From contig NZ_QXQB01000001.1 of assembly GCF_003605435.1 (NCBI RefSeq), positions 1-64,000 of the forward strand: a stretch of DNA of 64,000 bases, written 5' to 3'. Origin of the DNA: Paenibacillus pinisoli (GTDB taxonomy: Bacteria > Bacillota > Bacilli > Paenibacillales > Paenibacillaceae). Both the position numbers and the translations under genes were made by a program. Positions 15,935-25,188 of the stretch are shown here, piece after piece (position 1 is the stretch's first letter; each line of letters opens with the position of its first letter). Under the pieces are notes generated by a model. That model worked only from the letters and a program-made list of their open reading frames with translations, was not told the origin of the DNA and ran no database searches.

Positions 15935-16363
15935 TCATTTTAAAAGCTTTTGAATAAGTCCCTCCAGCTCAGCCAGTGCCCCATCGCCTTGAAGCTCAAC
16001 ATCCAGCACTTCACTAACCGTAGCGAGGGCTTGTTGAACCTTTTGTTCCCCTAACTCCGTAATCCGGGTGTAGATGCCCCGCCGATCGCTCGAGCATGAA
16101 CGGCGTTCCAGCGCTCCGACAATGGAGGCTTCCATGCGATCTACAAGACGTGATGTCGCGCTTTGACTCAACCCCACCTTCTCTTGAATCTGCTGCAAAC
16201 GCAGTTCTTTGCATGGCGAGTCGGACACAAATTTAAGGACGTAAAATTCCTTCAAGGATATATCATATTGCCCCTGCAGCGCTTGCTCCAGCTTATCGTT
16301 TATGCAGGAATGGATTTGAGATACGGACAGCCATAAATCCAGACGTTCGGTATTGTTATGCAA
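15935..16363 (-). CDS. MarR-family transcriptional regulator
   Basis: 142-residue winged helix-turn-helix regulator. The recognition region is LRLQQIQEKVGLSQSATSRLVDRME (about residues 56-80), followed by the wing (RRSCSSDRRGIYTRITELGEQ). Single cysteines (e.g. in HSCINDK, SPCKE and RRSCSS) could make it redox- or electrophile-responsive, but none sits in a recognisable OhrR motif. The start is TTG at 16363, preceded by GGGGTGG. It ends 81 bp before the old-yellow-enzyme gene, whose promoter carries a palindromic operator. Confidence 0.92.
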   Translation of the reverse strand: MHNNTERLDLWLSVSQIHSCINDKLEQALQGQYDISLKEFYVLKFVSDSPCKELRLQQIQEKVGLSQSATSRLVDRMEASIVGALERRSCSSDRRGIYTRITELGEQKVQQALATVSEVLDVELQGDGALAELEGLIQKLLK

Positions 16364-16644
16364 GATTCGACCACCCCGTCATTAATTGATACCGTTCTTA
16401 TTGTAGCAAGCTTGCCATGAATGGTCAAAACTCTTTGCAATCTTCAATCCCGTCTATTTTTAAAATTTTTGCGATTTAACGAGCCTGAAGAAGAAAAAAT
16501 GCGAGCCGCCAAGAGCGAAGCGGAAAAAAGCGCTTTTTCAGACGAATGTTACTCGATTTCACGCTAAGCTACTTTCCATGTTTGTTTACAGTCCATTCTG
16601 TGAGGAGTAAGATTGATCCATGTAAGCTCATGAATAAATGAATC

Positions 16645-16785
16645 CTTGATCGCTTAATTCTGCATGCAGAAACGGGGGAACCATCGGAGTGGCTTGCCAC
16701 TCCAGGGGTGAATCGCTTGATTGTCTCAATCGGCGTAAGGTTACTTTCAGACCTGAATCCGTCAGCTAACCTCGTAAGCGTCTCG
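16645..16785 (+). ncRNA. c-di-AMP riboswitch (ydaO-yuaA class)
   Basis: The conserved blocks of the ydaO motif can be read in order: CGCTTAATTC (16651), AACGGGGGAACC (16671), GGGGTGAATCGCTTG, GGCGTAAGGTTAC, GACCTGAATCCGTCAGCTAACC and CTCGTAAGCG (ending 16780). The RNA binds cyclic di-AMP. In Bacillus-type organisms this favours a downstream terminator and so lowers potassium import. Here a strong terminator follows at 16811-16858, then kimA. Boundaries are approximate. Confidence 0.95.
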
Positions 16786-16810
16786 AAAGAGGAACTCATC
16801 GCGCTTTTTT

Positions 16811-16858
16811 TCAAAAAGCCGCGGGAAGGTCCCCACTTTCCTGCGGCTTTTTTTGCCG
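16811..16858 (+). terminator. Regulatory terminator of the c-di-AMP riboswitch
   Basis: Long stem AAAAAGCCGCGGGAAGGT paired with ACTTTCCTGCGGCTTTTT, ending in seven T, located between the aptamer and the kimA start codon. It is the expression platform expected for transcription attenuation. Confidence 0.9.
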
Positions 16859-16931
16859 TACGAAGCAGAGATTAAGGTTGATCATTATTGGGATTGGGCT
16901 GCAATCATCATAATATGGAGTGGATAACGTC

Positions 16932-18755
16932 ATGGCAGCTTTTAAACGATTCTTGATTGGCAGACCTTTGAAAACCGCCGAGCTAGGCGAGCAAAAATTA
17001 AACAAGAAAAAAGCGCTTGCGATTTTATCATCAGACGCTCTTTCATCCGTCGCGTACGGACCGGAGCAAATCTTATTGGTTCTGATTACCGTCAGCGCAG
17101 CGGCATTCTGGTACTCCATTCCGATCGGAATCGGCGTTCTTGTACTGCTGACCGCCCTGATCCTGTCGTACCGCCAGATTATATTCGCTTACCCGCATGG
17201 CGGCGGGGCTTATATCGTCTCGAAAAACAATCTTGGCGTATATCCGGGTCTAGTGGCGGGGGGATCGCTGCTTGTCGATTATATTCTGACGGTTGCGGTC
17301 AGCGTATCGGCTGGTACAGATGCCATTACTTCCGCCTTCCCTTCACTCCATGAATACAATGTTCCCATTGCTGTCGTGTTTGTTCTTCTGCTTACTTTAT
17401 TGAATTTAAGGGGCGTCACCGAATCTGCCTCGGTTCTGGCTTATCCGGTGTATCTGTTCGTCTTTTCGCTATTAATCCTGATCGGAGCCGGCCTGTACCA
17501 TATCATGATCGGCGGTGTCGCTCCCGAATGGCATACGCCAATCGGCACGCCCATCGCCGGAATCAGCTTATTCTTGCTGCTTAAGGCATTCGCATCCGGA
17601 AGCTCCGCGCTGACTGGCGTCGAGGCGATCTCGAATGCGATTCCGAACTTCAAGAACCCTGCCCCAAGCAACGCAGCCAAAACATTGTCTGCGATGGGCC
17701 TTATACTCGCTCTATTGTTTTCGGGCATTGTCGTGCTCGCATACTTGTACGGCATCAAGCCGCTTGAAGAAGCAACCGTCGTGTCACAAATCGCCGAAGA
17801 AACGTTCGGACGGAACTTCATGTACTTTTTCATCCAGGGCACGACCGCTCTCATCTTGATTCTTGCCGCCAATACGGGATATTCCGCCTTCCCGCTTCTA
17901 GCCGTTAACCTGGCGAAGGATAAATTCATCCCGAGAATGTTCACAGTCCGCGGCGACCGGCTTGGCTATTCGAACGGCATCTTAATTCTGGGATTGCTGT
18001 CTATCCTGCTCATTATCGCTTTTCAAGGGAAAACCGAGCAGCTCATCCCGCTTTATGCCGTAGGGGTATTCATCCCCTTCACGTTGTCCCAATCGGGTAT
18101 GATGCTGAAGTGGATCCGCGAGAAACCGGCCGGCTGGATCACTAAGCTCACCATCAACACTGCGGGAGCCGTCATCAGCTTTACGGTTACGATGATGTTC
18201 TTCATCACCAAATTCGCTCAGGTATGGCCGGTGCTAGTGTTTCTGCCGCTAATCGTTTTTCTCTTCCACCGCATCAAAAAGCACTACGTTGCGGTCGGCG
18301 ACCAGCTGCGCCTTGCCACTTGCGAACCGGCCGTGCCGATCGAAGGCAATGTCATTATCGTGCCGGTATCCGGCATTACTCATGTGGTGGAGCAGTCGCT
18401 CAATTATGCGCAATCGCTCGGAGCCGAGCAGATCATCGCGGTCTACATTCCGTTCGACCGTGAAGAGGAAGCTAAGTTTGAGGAGAAATGGAAGCAGTGG
18501 AAGCCGGATATTCGCCTGGTCACGCTTCATTCCCCTTACCGGAGCATTATTCAGCCGCTCAGCAAATTTATCGACATGGTGAAGCGCAAGGCAGATGAGT
18601 CCAACTACCAGGTGACGGTCGTTATTCCGCAGTTCATTCCGAAGAAGGGATGGCATAACCTGCTTCATAACCAAAGCAGCTTTATGATCCGGACGCATCT
18701 GCTCCATCACAAAGACATTGTCATTACGACCGTGCCATACCATTTGAAGAAATAG
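16932..18755 (+). CDS. kimA: Potassium importer KimA (YdaO), APC superfamily
   Basis: High-affinity K+/H+ symporter of the KUP-like APC branch. The 607 residues equal the Bacillus KimA length. About twelve membrane segments occupy the first 450 residues, beginning with the conserved LSSDALSSVAYGPEQILLVL. The C-terminal cytoplasmic part (about 460-607) resembles a USP/c-di-AMP-binding region. The ATG at 16932 (MAAFKRF) has GGAG eleven bases upstream and is better than the GTG at 16920. The preceding riboswitch strongly supports the identification. Single-gene unit with a terminator at 18762. Confidence 0.93.
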   Translation: MAAFKRFLIGRPLKTAELGEQKLNKKKALAILSSDALSSVAYGPEQILLVLITVSAAAFWYSIPIGIGVLVLLTALILSYRQIIFAYPHGGGAYIVSKNNLGVYPGLVAGGSLLVDYILTVAVSVSAGTDAITSAFPSLHEYNVPIAVVFVLLLTLLNLRGVTESASVLAYPVYLFVFSLLILIGAGLYHIMIGGVAPEWHTPIGTPIAGISLFLLLKAFASGSSALTGVEAISNAIPNFKNPAPSNAAKTLSAMGLILALLFSGIVVLAYLYGIKPLEEATVVSQIAEETFGRNFMYFFIQGTTALILILAANTGYSAFPLLAVNLAKDKFIPRMFTVRGDRLGYSNGILILGLLSILLIIAFQGKTEQLIPLYAVGVFIPFTLSQSGMMLKWIREKPAGWITKLTINTAGAVISFTVTMMFFITKFAQVWPVLVFLPLIVFLFHRIKKHYVAVGDQLRLATCEPAVPIEGNVIIVPVSGITHVVEQSLNYAQSLGAEQIIAVYIPFDREEEAKFEEKWKQWKPDIRLVTLHSPYRSIIQPLSKFIDMVKRKADESNYQVTVVIPQFIPKKGWHNLLHNQSSFMIRTHLLHHKDIVITTVPYHLKK

Positions 18756-18761
18756 AACGAA

Positions 18762-18798
18762 AAAAGCTTGGATTCCTAATTCGGAGCTCCAAGCTTTT
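18762..18798 (+). terminator. Intrinsic terminator of kimA (bidirectional)
   Basis: Perfect 11-bp stem AAAAGCTTGGA/TCCAAGCTTTT followed by ATTTTAT. It also suits the converging SUFU-domain gene. Confidence 0.85.
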
Positions 18799-18818
18799 AT
18801 TTTATAAAGAATGCTGCT

Positions 18819-19538
18819 CTAGTCGCCTTTGCATGTATTGCGACGCTTCACATCGAGAAGCTCGTCAACACCGTATTCTTCAAACTTATCCAGCAGCGGA
18901 TCGCTGCCTTGCTTTAGCTTCAAGTCTAATTCCTCCGAATAGAGAGGCACAATGGCGTAGAAGTTGATCTCCCGTCCGTCTCCCATATCCAGCGTCAGAA
19001 AATCCTCATGCACTTGAAGAGGAGGCAGCAGTATGATGCCGCACATATCCGTCTGCTCCGATAGCGGTTCTGCCGGATCTCCATTCGGCATCGTATGCTC
19101 CCAGCCTAGCCAGGTATCGTATTCATGCGGAAAACGGGCTAGCATCTTAAGCCAACGAATCGGCCAATAGTTGTCCGAGTTTTCTAAGTCCCCTTGCTCA
19201 ATAGGCCAATCCGGCGGTAAGCAGATCATTAATTCCGCATATTTGAATCCCTCTGCTCCCTCCGGCGTATTCATGGGCAGAAAGCTCATCCCTGTTGTAA
19301 ACAATGTATAAAAATTGCGCTCAGGAGTTGGTTTAATGACATGGACATCAATATGAACGATATCAGACAGTATCTCATGGAATACAGAATCGGCTTCCCC
19401 GATATACTTTTGCACATGCTCCTCGATTCGAGTAACCCATTCCTCTTCCCCGTACTCCGCCGGCTGCCAGTCCCGCTGCCTATCGCTGTAGCGATAGACC
19501 GGACTTCCCGAATCCGAATATTCCGTTGATTTCGACAT
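18819..19538 (-). CDS. Suppressor-of-fused (SUFU) domain protein
   Basis: A 239-residue soluble protein of the SUFU superfamily, often found as immunity proteins against polymorphic toxins in bacteria. The domain covers residues about 30-225 (HIDVHVIKPTPERNFYTLFTTGMS..., AELMICLPPDWPI, WLKMLARFPHEYDTWLGWEHT). The start at 19538 (MSKSTEYSD) has GAGGGG nine bases upstream. The longer frame from 19610 overlaps the end of the kinase gene. No toxin gene is adjacent, so it would be an orphan. The position just downstream of the kinase suggests read-through, not function. Confidence 0.85.
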   Translation of the reverse strand: MSKSTEYSDSGSPVYRYSDRQRDWQPAEYGEEEWVTRIEEHVQKYIGEADSVFHEILSDIVHIDVHVIKPTPERNFYTLFTTGMSFLPMNTPEGAEGFKYAELMICLPPDWPIEQGDLENSDNYWPIRWLKMLARFPHEYDTWLGWEHTMPNGDPAEPLSEQTDMCGIILLPPLQVHEDFLTLDMGDGREINFYAIVPLYSEELDLKLKQGSDPLLDKFEEYGVDELLDVKRRNTCKGD

Positions 19539-19606
19539 GCTCGTATCCCCTCTGCTTCCCTTATTTCGTGCCCAGAAAATCAGTATATTGAAGCTGCAGG
19601 AGATAG

Positions 19607-21016
19607 TCAATATATGGTTATTACAACCGCTGATCCTTTCCCCGCCTCGCTCAACACTTGAATTTCTCCGCCGTGGGCTTCGACGATGTCCCGGGCGATC
19701 GCCATGCCAAGGCCTGATCCTTTATGCGCCGCTCCCGTATTGGTCCCTCGGTAGTAGCGGTCAAAGATGCGCTCCAGCTCCTCCGCACGAATGCCTTTGC
19801 CATTATCGCAGATCACGATCCGCGTCTGCTCTCCGCTTTCCAGGCTGACCGTAACGTGAACCTGTTCATCATTATGGACAACGGCATTATAAAGTAAATT
19901 GTAAATGACTCTTCGGAACAATATTTCGTCTAGGTCCTGCATGACGTCCTCCGGACCAGCTTCGAACTCGATATGCCGATCCGCATATCTTTGATCATTA
20001 AGCACGTCAATCACTACATTCCGTAGCAGAGCTGTCAGGTTCACCCGTTTCCTGTCGAGCGCAAAATCCAAGTTTCTGAGCCGTGTCGACAAATTCAAGT
20101 CCTCAATCACTTCATGGATATACATCGACTTCTTTTCAATAATAGCGGCGTATTCGCGGACTTCTACCCATGTAAAGCTATAGTCCGGGTCCTTCAGCAT
20201 TTCGGCGTATCCTTTGATTGAAGATAGAGGCGTCTTCAAATCATGTGAAATATTGCCGATCCACTCTTCTTTCATCCGATCAAGCTTTTTCCGCTCGCGA
20301 TCCGTTTCCATCAGACGGAAGGACAGCAGATTCATATTTTGAAAAACGCCGCGATAGATACCGCGCTCCTCAAGCTTCGGATAAGCTTCTTGATTCGCAA
20401 GGCTGCGAATGCCGCCGATCAGCGTCTGCAGCGGCTGGGTAAGCTTCTTGCTGAACAGGTATCCGACGACAAGCGCAATCACAATATCTAGAGCAAATAC
20501 AATGAGCCCGGCGCGCAGCAGCATCAAAAAACTGCGGTGATCAACCGAAATCACATGCCGTTCCAGATACGGATTTTCAATGCCGACCAAATAGCTGAGC
20601 CTGCGATCGTCAATGCTTGACTCCCCAACATAAACGGTTGTATCCTTATTCACTTCCTGGTACTTGTACATCTGTACAATTTCAACCGGCGTATAACGCT
20701 TCGGGAGCTGAGCGGGCTGCCGGTACTGGTACAGCACCTGACCGCTTTCGTCCAAAATTTGAATCCAGGCGTTGTGCTCCTCCAATTGCCGCTTGCCATC
20801 ATCTGTGATTCCCGCAAACATACCTGATAATTGCACATACTGCTGCAGCTCGCGGGTAAAAGTCTCCGGCGAAGCTGCCTCACCGGGTAAAAAAGGCAGC
20901 TGATTGACCGCTCTCACCACAATATAACCAATCGTCAGCAGTCCGTTAAGCACAATAACCAAACTGACAATAAGGACGATTGAAGCCAAATATCTCCCCG
21001 TCAGCTTCCATTTCAT
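19607..21016 (-). CDS. Sensor histidine kinase
   Basis: 469-residue membrane-bound kinase. TM1 is at about 11-34, followed by an extracytoplasmic sensor region of about 130 residues, TM2 at about 164-187 and a HAMP linker. The H-box NISHDLKTPLSS has the phosphorylated His at 258, the N-box is NLLYNAVVHND, and the G1/F/G2 boxes are DNGKGIRAEELERIFDRYYRG and KGSGLGMAIARDI. It starts three bases after the response regulator gene, whose end supplies the ribosome binding site AAAGGATG, so the two are translationally coupled. The signal is not known. Confidence 0.93.
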   Translation of the reverse strand: MKWKLTGRYLASIVLIVSLVIVLNGLLTIGYIVVRAVNQLPFLPGEAASPETFTRELQQYVQLSGMFAGITDDGKRQLEEHNAWIQILDESGQVLYQYRQPAQLPKRYTPVEIVQMYKYQEVNKDTTVYVGESSIDDRRLSYLVGIENPYLERHVISVDHRSFLMLLRAGLIVFALDIVIALVVGYLFSKKLTQPLQTLIGGIRSLANQEAYPKLEERGIYRGVFQNMNLLSFRLMETDRERKKLDRMKEEWIGNISHDLKTPLSSIKGYAEMLKDPDYSFTWVEVREYAAIIEKKSMYIHEVIEDLNLSTRLRNLDFALDRKRVNLTALLRNVVIDVLNDQRYADRHIEFEAGPEDVMQDLDEILFRRVIYNLLYNAVVHNDEQVHVTVSLESGEQTRIVICDNGKGIRAEELERIFDRYYRGTNTGAAHKGSGLGMAIARDIVEAHGGEIQVLSEAGKGSAVVITIY

Positions 21017-21019
21017 AGG

Positions 21020-21730
21020 CTATTCATCCTTTACAACCAGCTTGTACCCCAGCCCCTTAACCGTGACCAGATAATCCGGAGCAGATGGCTGCTCCTCGAT
21101 TTTTTCCCGCAAGCGGCGAATATGTACCATAACGGTATTGTCCATTCCCATAAACTCTTCACCCCACACGGTGTCGTAAAGCTGCTCTTTACTCATCACC
21201 TTGTTGGGATACTGCAGGAAACGCTTCATCAGACCAAGCTCCTTCGGCTTGAGGTCGATAGCTCTTCCGTTTTTGAGAAGCTCCGCCCGGTCCTCATCCA
21301 GCTGGAATGGCCCTGCGCGCAGCACATGCCCGGCAGCAGCCGTCTCCCCCTTGCCAAACGACGCTCTGCGCAGCTGCGCCTTGACCCGATAGGCCACTTC
21401 CTTCGGACTGAACGGCTTCGAGATATAATCGTCGCCTCCGATTGCGAAGCCCAAAATTTTGTCAATCTCTTCTGTTTTGGCTGACAGAAATAATATCGGT
21501 ATGTTCGAGACGGCTCGCATCTCCTTGCAAACCTCGTACCCTTCCCCGTCCGGCAGCATAATATCGAGCAGCACAAGATCGGGGGCGTGCAGATGGAATT
21601 GTCTCAGACCTTCCTGAGCCGTTCCAGCCGTCACGATCTGCTCGATTCCTTCCTTTTGCAGCACTGTTGCGAGCAGTCTAACCAGGTCCTCCTCATCATC
21701 GATAATCAGAACCTTCCTTTTATGCGTCAT
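21020..21730 (-). CDS. OmpR-family response regulator
   Basis: 236 residues: a receiver domain with acidic pocket DDEE (11-14), phosphoacceptor Asp56 (LLDIMLP) and the SKPF lysine, then a winged-helix DNA-binding domain (about 135-232, IDLKPKELGLMKRFLQYPNKVMSKEQL...). It is the first gene of a two-gene operon with the kinase. Ribosome binding site GGAGG, nine bases upstream. Genes under its control are not evident, although YxeA, VanZ and DUF418 genes follow upstream on the same strand. Similar small systems in Bacillus respond to cell-envelope stress. Confidence 0.93.
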   Translation of the reverse strand: MTHKRKVLIIDDEEDLVRLLATVLQKEGIEQIVTAGTAQEGLRQFHLHAPDLVLLDIMLPDGEGYEVCKEMRAVSNIPILFLSAKTEEIDKILGFAIGGDDYISKPFSPKEVAYRVKAQLRRASFGKGETAAAGHVLRAGPFQLDEDRAELLKNGRAIDLKPKELGLMKRFLQYPNKVMSKEQLYDTVWGEEFMGMDNTVMVHIRRLREKIEEQPSAPDYLVTVKGLGYKLVVKDE

Positions 21731-21833
21731 CTTGCAGAACCTCCAGCCCTTTCTTTCTTTATTATAAGTTCATCGACTCGAATCCAAACTTCCTTAACCC
21801 CTTGATCATAACCACTAATCATTAATGGCATTA

Positions 21834-21877
21834 AAAAGAAGCCTTTCTGCCGTGTAATCGGTATAAAGGCTTCTTTT
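21834..21877 (-). terminator. Intrinsic terminator after the YxeA-like gene
   Basis: 13-bp stem AAAAGAAGCCTTT/AAAGGCTTCTTTT, 21 bp after the stop codon at 21898. It separates the membrane-protein genes from the two-component operon. Confidence 0.85.
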
Positions 21878-21897
21878 ATAGCTCGCAAGCCGCTTGG

Positions 21898-22260
21898 TTA
21901 TCCGAACATTTTTTGCGCAGCCTCGGGTATATCATCAAAACTCACTTCCTGATAGGAGGTGACGCCTTTCCCTTCCTTGACGAACAGCTTGAGATAAGCG
22001 CCCTGCCTCAGTTGCTTTGCTGCGGTAAATGGCAACTTGGCTGATGCTCCATCCCCTTTGTAAGCCGGAAGATCATATTCGTACCGGATATAGTCATCCG
22101 GCATATTGTCATTCACTTTGGCTCCAGCACCCTCAATCTTCGTGTAATAAGCATCTGCTCCCAGTCGATTGAAATTTAAGGTTTGCAGAGTAATCAGTCC
22201 CAGCAATGCACATCCCCCAACAATCGCGATCAATATCCATGCTATATTTGAGCTTCTCAT
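21898..22260 (-). CDS. YxeA-family (DUF1093) secreted protein
   Basis: 120 residues with an N-terminal signal/anchor (IAWILIAIVGGCALLGLITL, residues about 6-26) and the DUF1093 fold, seen in YYTKIEGAGAK..., RYEYDLPAYKGDGASAKLPF and LRQGAYLKLFVKEGKGVTSYQEV. YxeA proteins are small extracytoplasmic beta-barrels, often near bacitracin-type resistance genes. The start at 22260 is chosen because the first ATG (22272) abuts the GAGGAG ribosome binding site. The VanZ-RDD gene lies 45 bp upstream on the same strand. Confidence 0.8.
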   Translation of the reverse strand: MRSSNIAWILIAIVGGCALLGLITLQTLNFNRLGADAYYTKIEGAGAKVNDNMPDDYIRYEYDLPAYKGDGASAKLPFTAAKQLRQGAYLKLFVKEGKGVTSYQEVSFDDIPEAAQKMFG

Positions 22261-22304
22261 CCTGCTCCACATCTCCTCTTATGATAGCCGTGCCCCGCGC
22301 AATA

Positions 22305-23450
22305 CTAACGTTTAACGCAGCGCAGATCGGCGCAATAATCAAAATAAAAGCTTCGTTGCCCCCTATGCAATATAACAATTAGCGCATGGACAAACAGCAC
22401 GGCCCACATGGCGGCGGACAGCAAAAACAGTGCGATCTGCAGCCATACCCCGTATCCGTAAAATGGAGAGCCGTACGGCAGCGTCATATCGGTCAAAGCG
22501 CCGAGTATTCCGGACAATAGCCACGGCACATACAAAGCAAGCGTTCGCTTCAGAAGTGCTCTCATCGCCGGCGGCTGTCCCTCGCGATCCGCCACACGGA
22601 GGCGCAGAAGGCTGGTTCCAACTGTCTTGCCTTTCAGGAAATAGGGCACGACACCGAACATGATCAGAAATCCGATCGTTACATGCGCCGCTTCCGCAAA
22701 GGCGTTGGCGGTCACAATTCCCGTAGTCAGGGAATGGCTCAGCCGGATAATCACATAATCGACAAGCAGAGCAAGCAGTTGAGCCACCGGGGCCGCATGC
22801 CTTTTTTCCTCGAAGCTTTCCTTTTTTGCTTGCAAGCTCTCCCTGGAAGGGAACAACGCGAGCACAATTGGCGCCCCAAAATAACCGATAAGCGCACCCA
22901 TGCTATTCAGCATTAGATCGTCGACATCAAACAAACGGTAAGGGCATTTGTACAGCCCGTATATTCCCGTCAGTTGCGTCACTTCGTAAAACAGCGATAG
23001 CAAGAATCCAAGGCCAAGCGCCCTTCTCCAATGGCGTTTCTCCCGGAAGAAATAGCGAAGATATACGCCGAACGGCACAAGCAGCAGCACATTAAAAGCA
23101 GCCTGCCAAAACGCCTTTTGCTTAAGGATTTGCGGATATGTGCCCGGCTGCGTCCATTGGACGGTACCGTCTTGCAGCATATCCGTAATAAAGGTAAACG
23201 GCATCAGGGAATAATAAACCGTACCCGGCGCTTGCTGCGCGCAAGTGTCATAGGATGATGGAAGCGGCAGCAAAACAAGAAACAACGCCGAGATCATATA
23301 ATAGATAAACGAAAATACAACCAAGGTAGCCCAGAAGCTGAAAAAACCGTATTTTCGATAGCTGTAAATCAGCCACGGCACAAACAACAGCATCCCGAGT
23401 AACAAAAAGAACAGAACGGCCACTAAGAGCGGCTGCGCATAAAACGACAT
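22305..23450 (-). CDS. VanZ-like protein with C-terminal RDD domain
   Basis: 381-residue polytopic membrane protein. Residues about 50-205 are VanZ-like (AFNVLLLVPFGVYLRYFFREK, then VTQLTGIYGLYKCPYRLFDVDDLMLNSMGALIGY). VanZ confers low-level teicoplanin resistance in vancomycin clusters. Residues about 222-370 form an RDD domain (ALLVDYVIIRL, then GKTVGTSLLRLRVADREGQ). The combination occurs in Paenibacillus-type genomes. Ribosome binding site AAGGTGATGGA. It probably forms a unit with YxeA. Substrate or function unknown. Confidence 0.85.
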   Translation of the reverse strand: MSFYAQPLLVAVLFFLLLGMLLFVPWLIYSYRKYGFFSFWATLVVFSFIYYMISALFLVLLPLPSSYDTCAQQAPGTVYYSLMPFTFITDMLQDGTVQWTQPGTYPQILKQKAFWQAAFNVLLLVPFGVYLRYFFREKRHWRRALGLGFLLSLFYEVTQLTGIYGLYKCPYRLFDVDDLMLNSMGALIGYFGAPIVLALFPSRESLQAKKESFEEKRHAAPVAQLLALLVDYVIIRLSHSLTTGIVTANAFAEAAHVTIGFLIMFGVVPYFLKGKTVGTSLLRLRVADREGQPPAMRALLKRTLALYVPWLLSGILGALTDMTLPYGSPFYGYGVWLQIALFLLSAAMWAVLFVHALIVILHRGQRSFYFDYCADLRCVKR

Positions 23451-23510
23451 TCCATCACCTTATCCTGTTATGCGGATTGATTTTAACAATATGGTTAAGA
23501 TCGGCTTGTA

Positions 23511-24587
23511 TTATGCACGGTTGGAAGCCGGTCCCTCCGCCTTCTTCCGAGTAGACTTGCCGTAAGTCAACGATCTCCACAGCTTCTCCAGCGGACCCAT
23601 GCGGAAATACCGCAGCCATATAGAGCTGAATGCCACCTGAATCATAAATATAGCTATCGCTAGCACTACGATTTGCCTTGGGGCCGGCAGTTCGATTCCG
23701 AATGCATTCAGCAAGGCAACCCCTATCAAGCTCTGTGCGACATAATTGGTTAGCGCCAAGCGCCCTACTTTAGCTGCCGGGCTAAGCAAAACGGCAATTA
23801 ATCGATTCTCCAGCAGCCAGAACAAGCCGGCCAGGAAGAAATAAGCCAAAGGCACCGCTCCAAAAGAAACGATCAAAGATAACTGCGGGTCTTCATTCAT
23901 AGACGCTGTCCATGTCCACAAAACAAACCCGATTGCAATCGGCAGCAGCAAGAAAAACAGCTTCCGAATAGAACCCAGGTGCTCGCCCGTTCTGCCGATC
24001 CATCCTGCTTTGGCGGCAAGGAAGCCCGATAGAAACATCAGAAAAATGGTAACCGCATCATTGGCAAGAAAGCCGGCGGCACTTGCGACAGCTGGCGCCA
24101 GATTCGGCAGCCACAGCATGATTGCATTCGCCAGAAGATGCAGCGCAAGCAGTATGCCCCCTATCCATGCAATGGCGGGCAAGCTTGCCCGGTAAAAAGG
24201 AACCAGCAGAAAGCCTGCAATCGCATAGATCGGCAATATGCTGCCCCAAAATATAAAGATGTGCACAATGCCCATCAGCAAGAGAACAAACAACCTTCTT
24301 GCAAACCGCCTGCGCGGCTTGTCGCCTCGGCTTTCAGCCCGCGAAGCAAACAAATAAAATCCGGCGCCGAATAGAAACGAAAAGATGGAAAAGAACTTTT
24401 TTTGCACCAGTACAGTAATAAGCGATTGGATGATGGCGTCTGCCCCTGTGATTGCGGGCATCTCCATACCTTCTGTTATAACGCGATAGCCGCCAATATT
24501 AATGAGCATAATTCCGAACAGCGCCAGTCCGCGAATAATATCGAGCGATACGATTCTTTCTTTTGGCGTGACCGATGGTTGTTGCAT
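23511..24587 (-). CDS. DUF418 (YeiB-type) membrane protein
   Basis: 358 residues with about nine or ten membrane segments. The N-terminal ERIVSLDIIRGLALFGIMLINI is the hallmark of the heparan-N-acetyltransferase-like/YeiB group, and the C-terminal DUF418 region contains GRLALTNYVAQSLIG and SSIWLRYFRMGPLEKLWRSLTYGK. The start at 24587 (MQQPSVTPKER) has GGGAGG seven bases upstream, so the ten-residue extension is not used. Function is unproven, and transfer of acyl groups across the membrane is a guess from distant homology. Confidence 0.88.
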   Translation of the reverse strand: MQQPSVTPKERIVSLDIIRGLALFGIMLINIGGYRVITEGMEMPAITGADAIIQSLITVLVQKKFFSIFSFLFGAGFYLFASRAESRGDKPRRRFARRLFVLLLMGIVHIFIFWGSILPIYAIAGFLLVPFYRASLPAIAWIGGILLALHLLANAIMLWLPNLAPAVASAAGFLANDAVTIFLMFLSGFLAAKAGWIGRTGEHLGSIRKLFFLLLPIAIGFVLWTWTASMNEDPQLSLIVSFGAVPLAYFFLAGLFWLLENRLIAVLLSPAAKVGRLALTNYVAQSLIGVALLNAFGIELPAPRQIVVLAIAIFMIQVAFSSIWLRYFRMGPLEKLWRSLTYGKSTRKKAEGPASNRA

Positions 24588-24713
24588 ACATAAACCTCCC
24601 GACAATGATGTAAACAAATTTAAGTCTAGGGCCCGCAGCTTACACCCTCTTTATGCCAACCTTACATAAACCTTAAACATGACAATCCTTGAGGTGGTTG
24701 TGAGCATGATTGC

Positions 24714-24747
24714 ATAAAAAAATGCCGATCATGAATGATCAGCATTT
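24714..24747 (-). terminator. Intrinsic terminator of the cupin gene
   Basis: AATGCTGATCAT/ATGATCGGCATT-type stem (24721-24747, one wobble) followed on the minus strand by seven T. Confidence 0.85.
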
Positions 24748-24773
24748 CAAATCGGTATTGAATGAAATTGGTT

Positions 24774-25172
24774 TTACGAAGAAGTGTATTGCTCATCGCT
24801 GACTTTCTCCAGCCATTCCGCCGCCTGTCCGTTAAGCCGTTCCTGGATGGCGATATGAGTCATCGCTGTAGTAGGCGACGCGCCATGCCAATGCTTCTCC
24901 CCTGGCGGGAACCAGACTACATCCCCTGGGCTGATCTCCTCAATCTCGCCTCCCCAGCGTTGAACCCGGCCTTTGCCTGCCGTTACGATCAGAGTCTGTC
25001 CCAGAGGATGCGTATGCCATGCCGTCCGCGCCCCTGGTTCAAACGTAACAGCAGCCGCAGCTACCCGGGCAGGCTCAGCTGCCTCAATGATGGGATCAAT
25101 GCGTACAGTGCCGGTAAAATAGTCCGTGTTCCCTTTGCCTGAAGGTCGGGAACCCGCTCGTTTAATTTCCAT
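24774..25172 (-). CDS. Cupin-domain protein
   Basis: 132-residue single-domain cupin. The metal motif 1 is [17 protein letters not shown] (two His plus Gln) and motif 2 is [18 protein letters not shown]. The family resembles the small manganese cupins annotated as (R)-mandelonitrile lyase-like or carboxymuconolactone-associated proteins. TTGGAGGG precedes the ATG. It is the last gene of a likely operon with Bcr/CflA and alcohol dehydrogenase (17 bp after the transporter), so it may act on the same compound. Its reaction is unknown. Confidence 0.85.
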   Translation of the reverse strand: MEIKRAGSRPSGKGNTDYFTGTVRIDPIIEAAEPARVAAAAVTFEPGARTAWHTHPLGQTLIVTAGKGRVQRWGGEIEEISPGDVVWFPPGEKHWHGASPTTAMTHIAIQERLNGQAAEWLEKVSDEQYTSS

Positions 25173-25188
25173 CGTGTAATCCCTCCAA

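Noticed and set aside
18249..18743. 164-codon antisense frame within kimA
   Set aside because: It is the shadow of the conserved transporter C-terminus and shows no independent signals.
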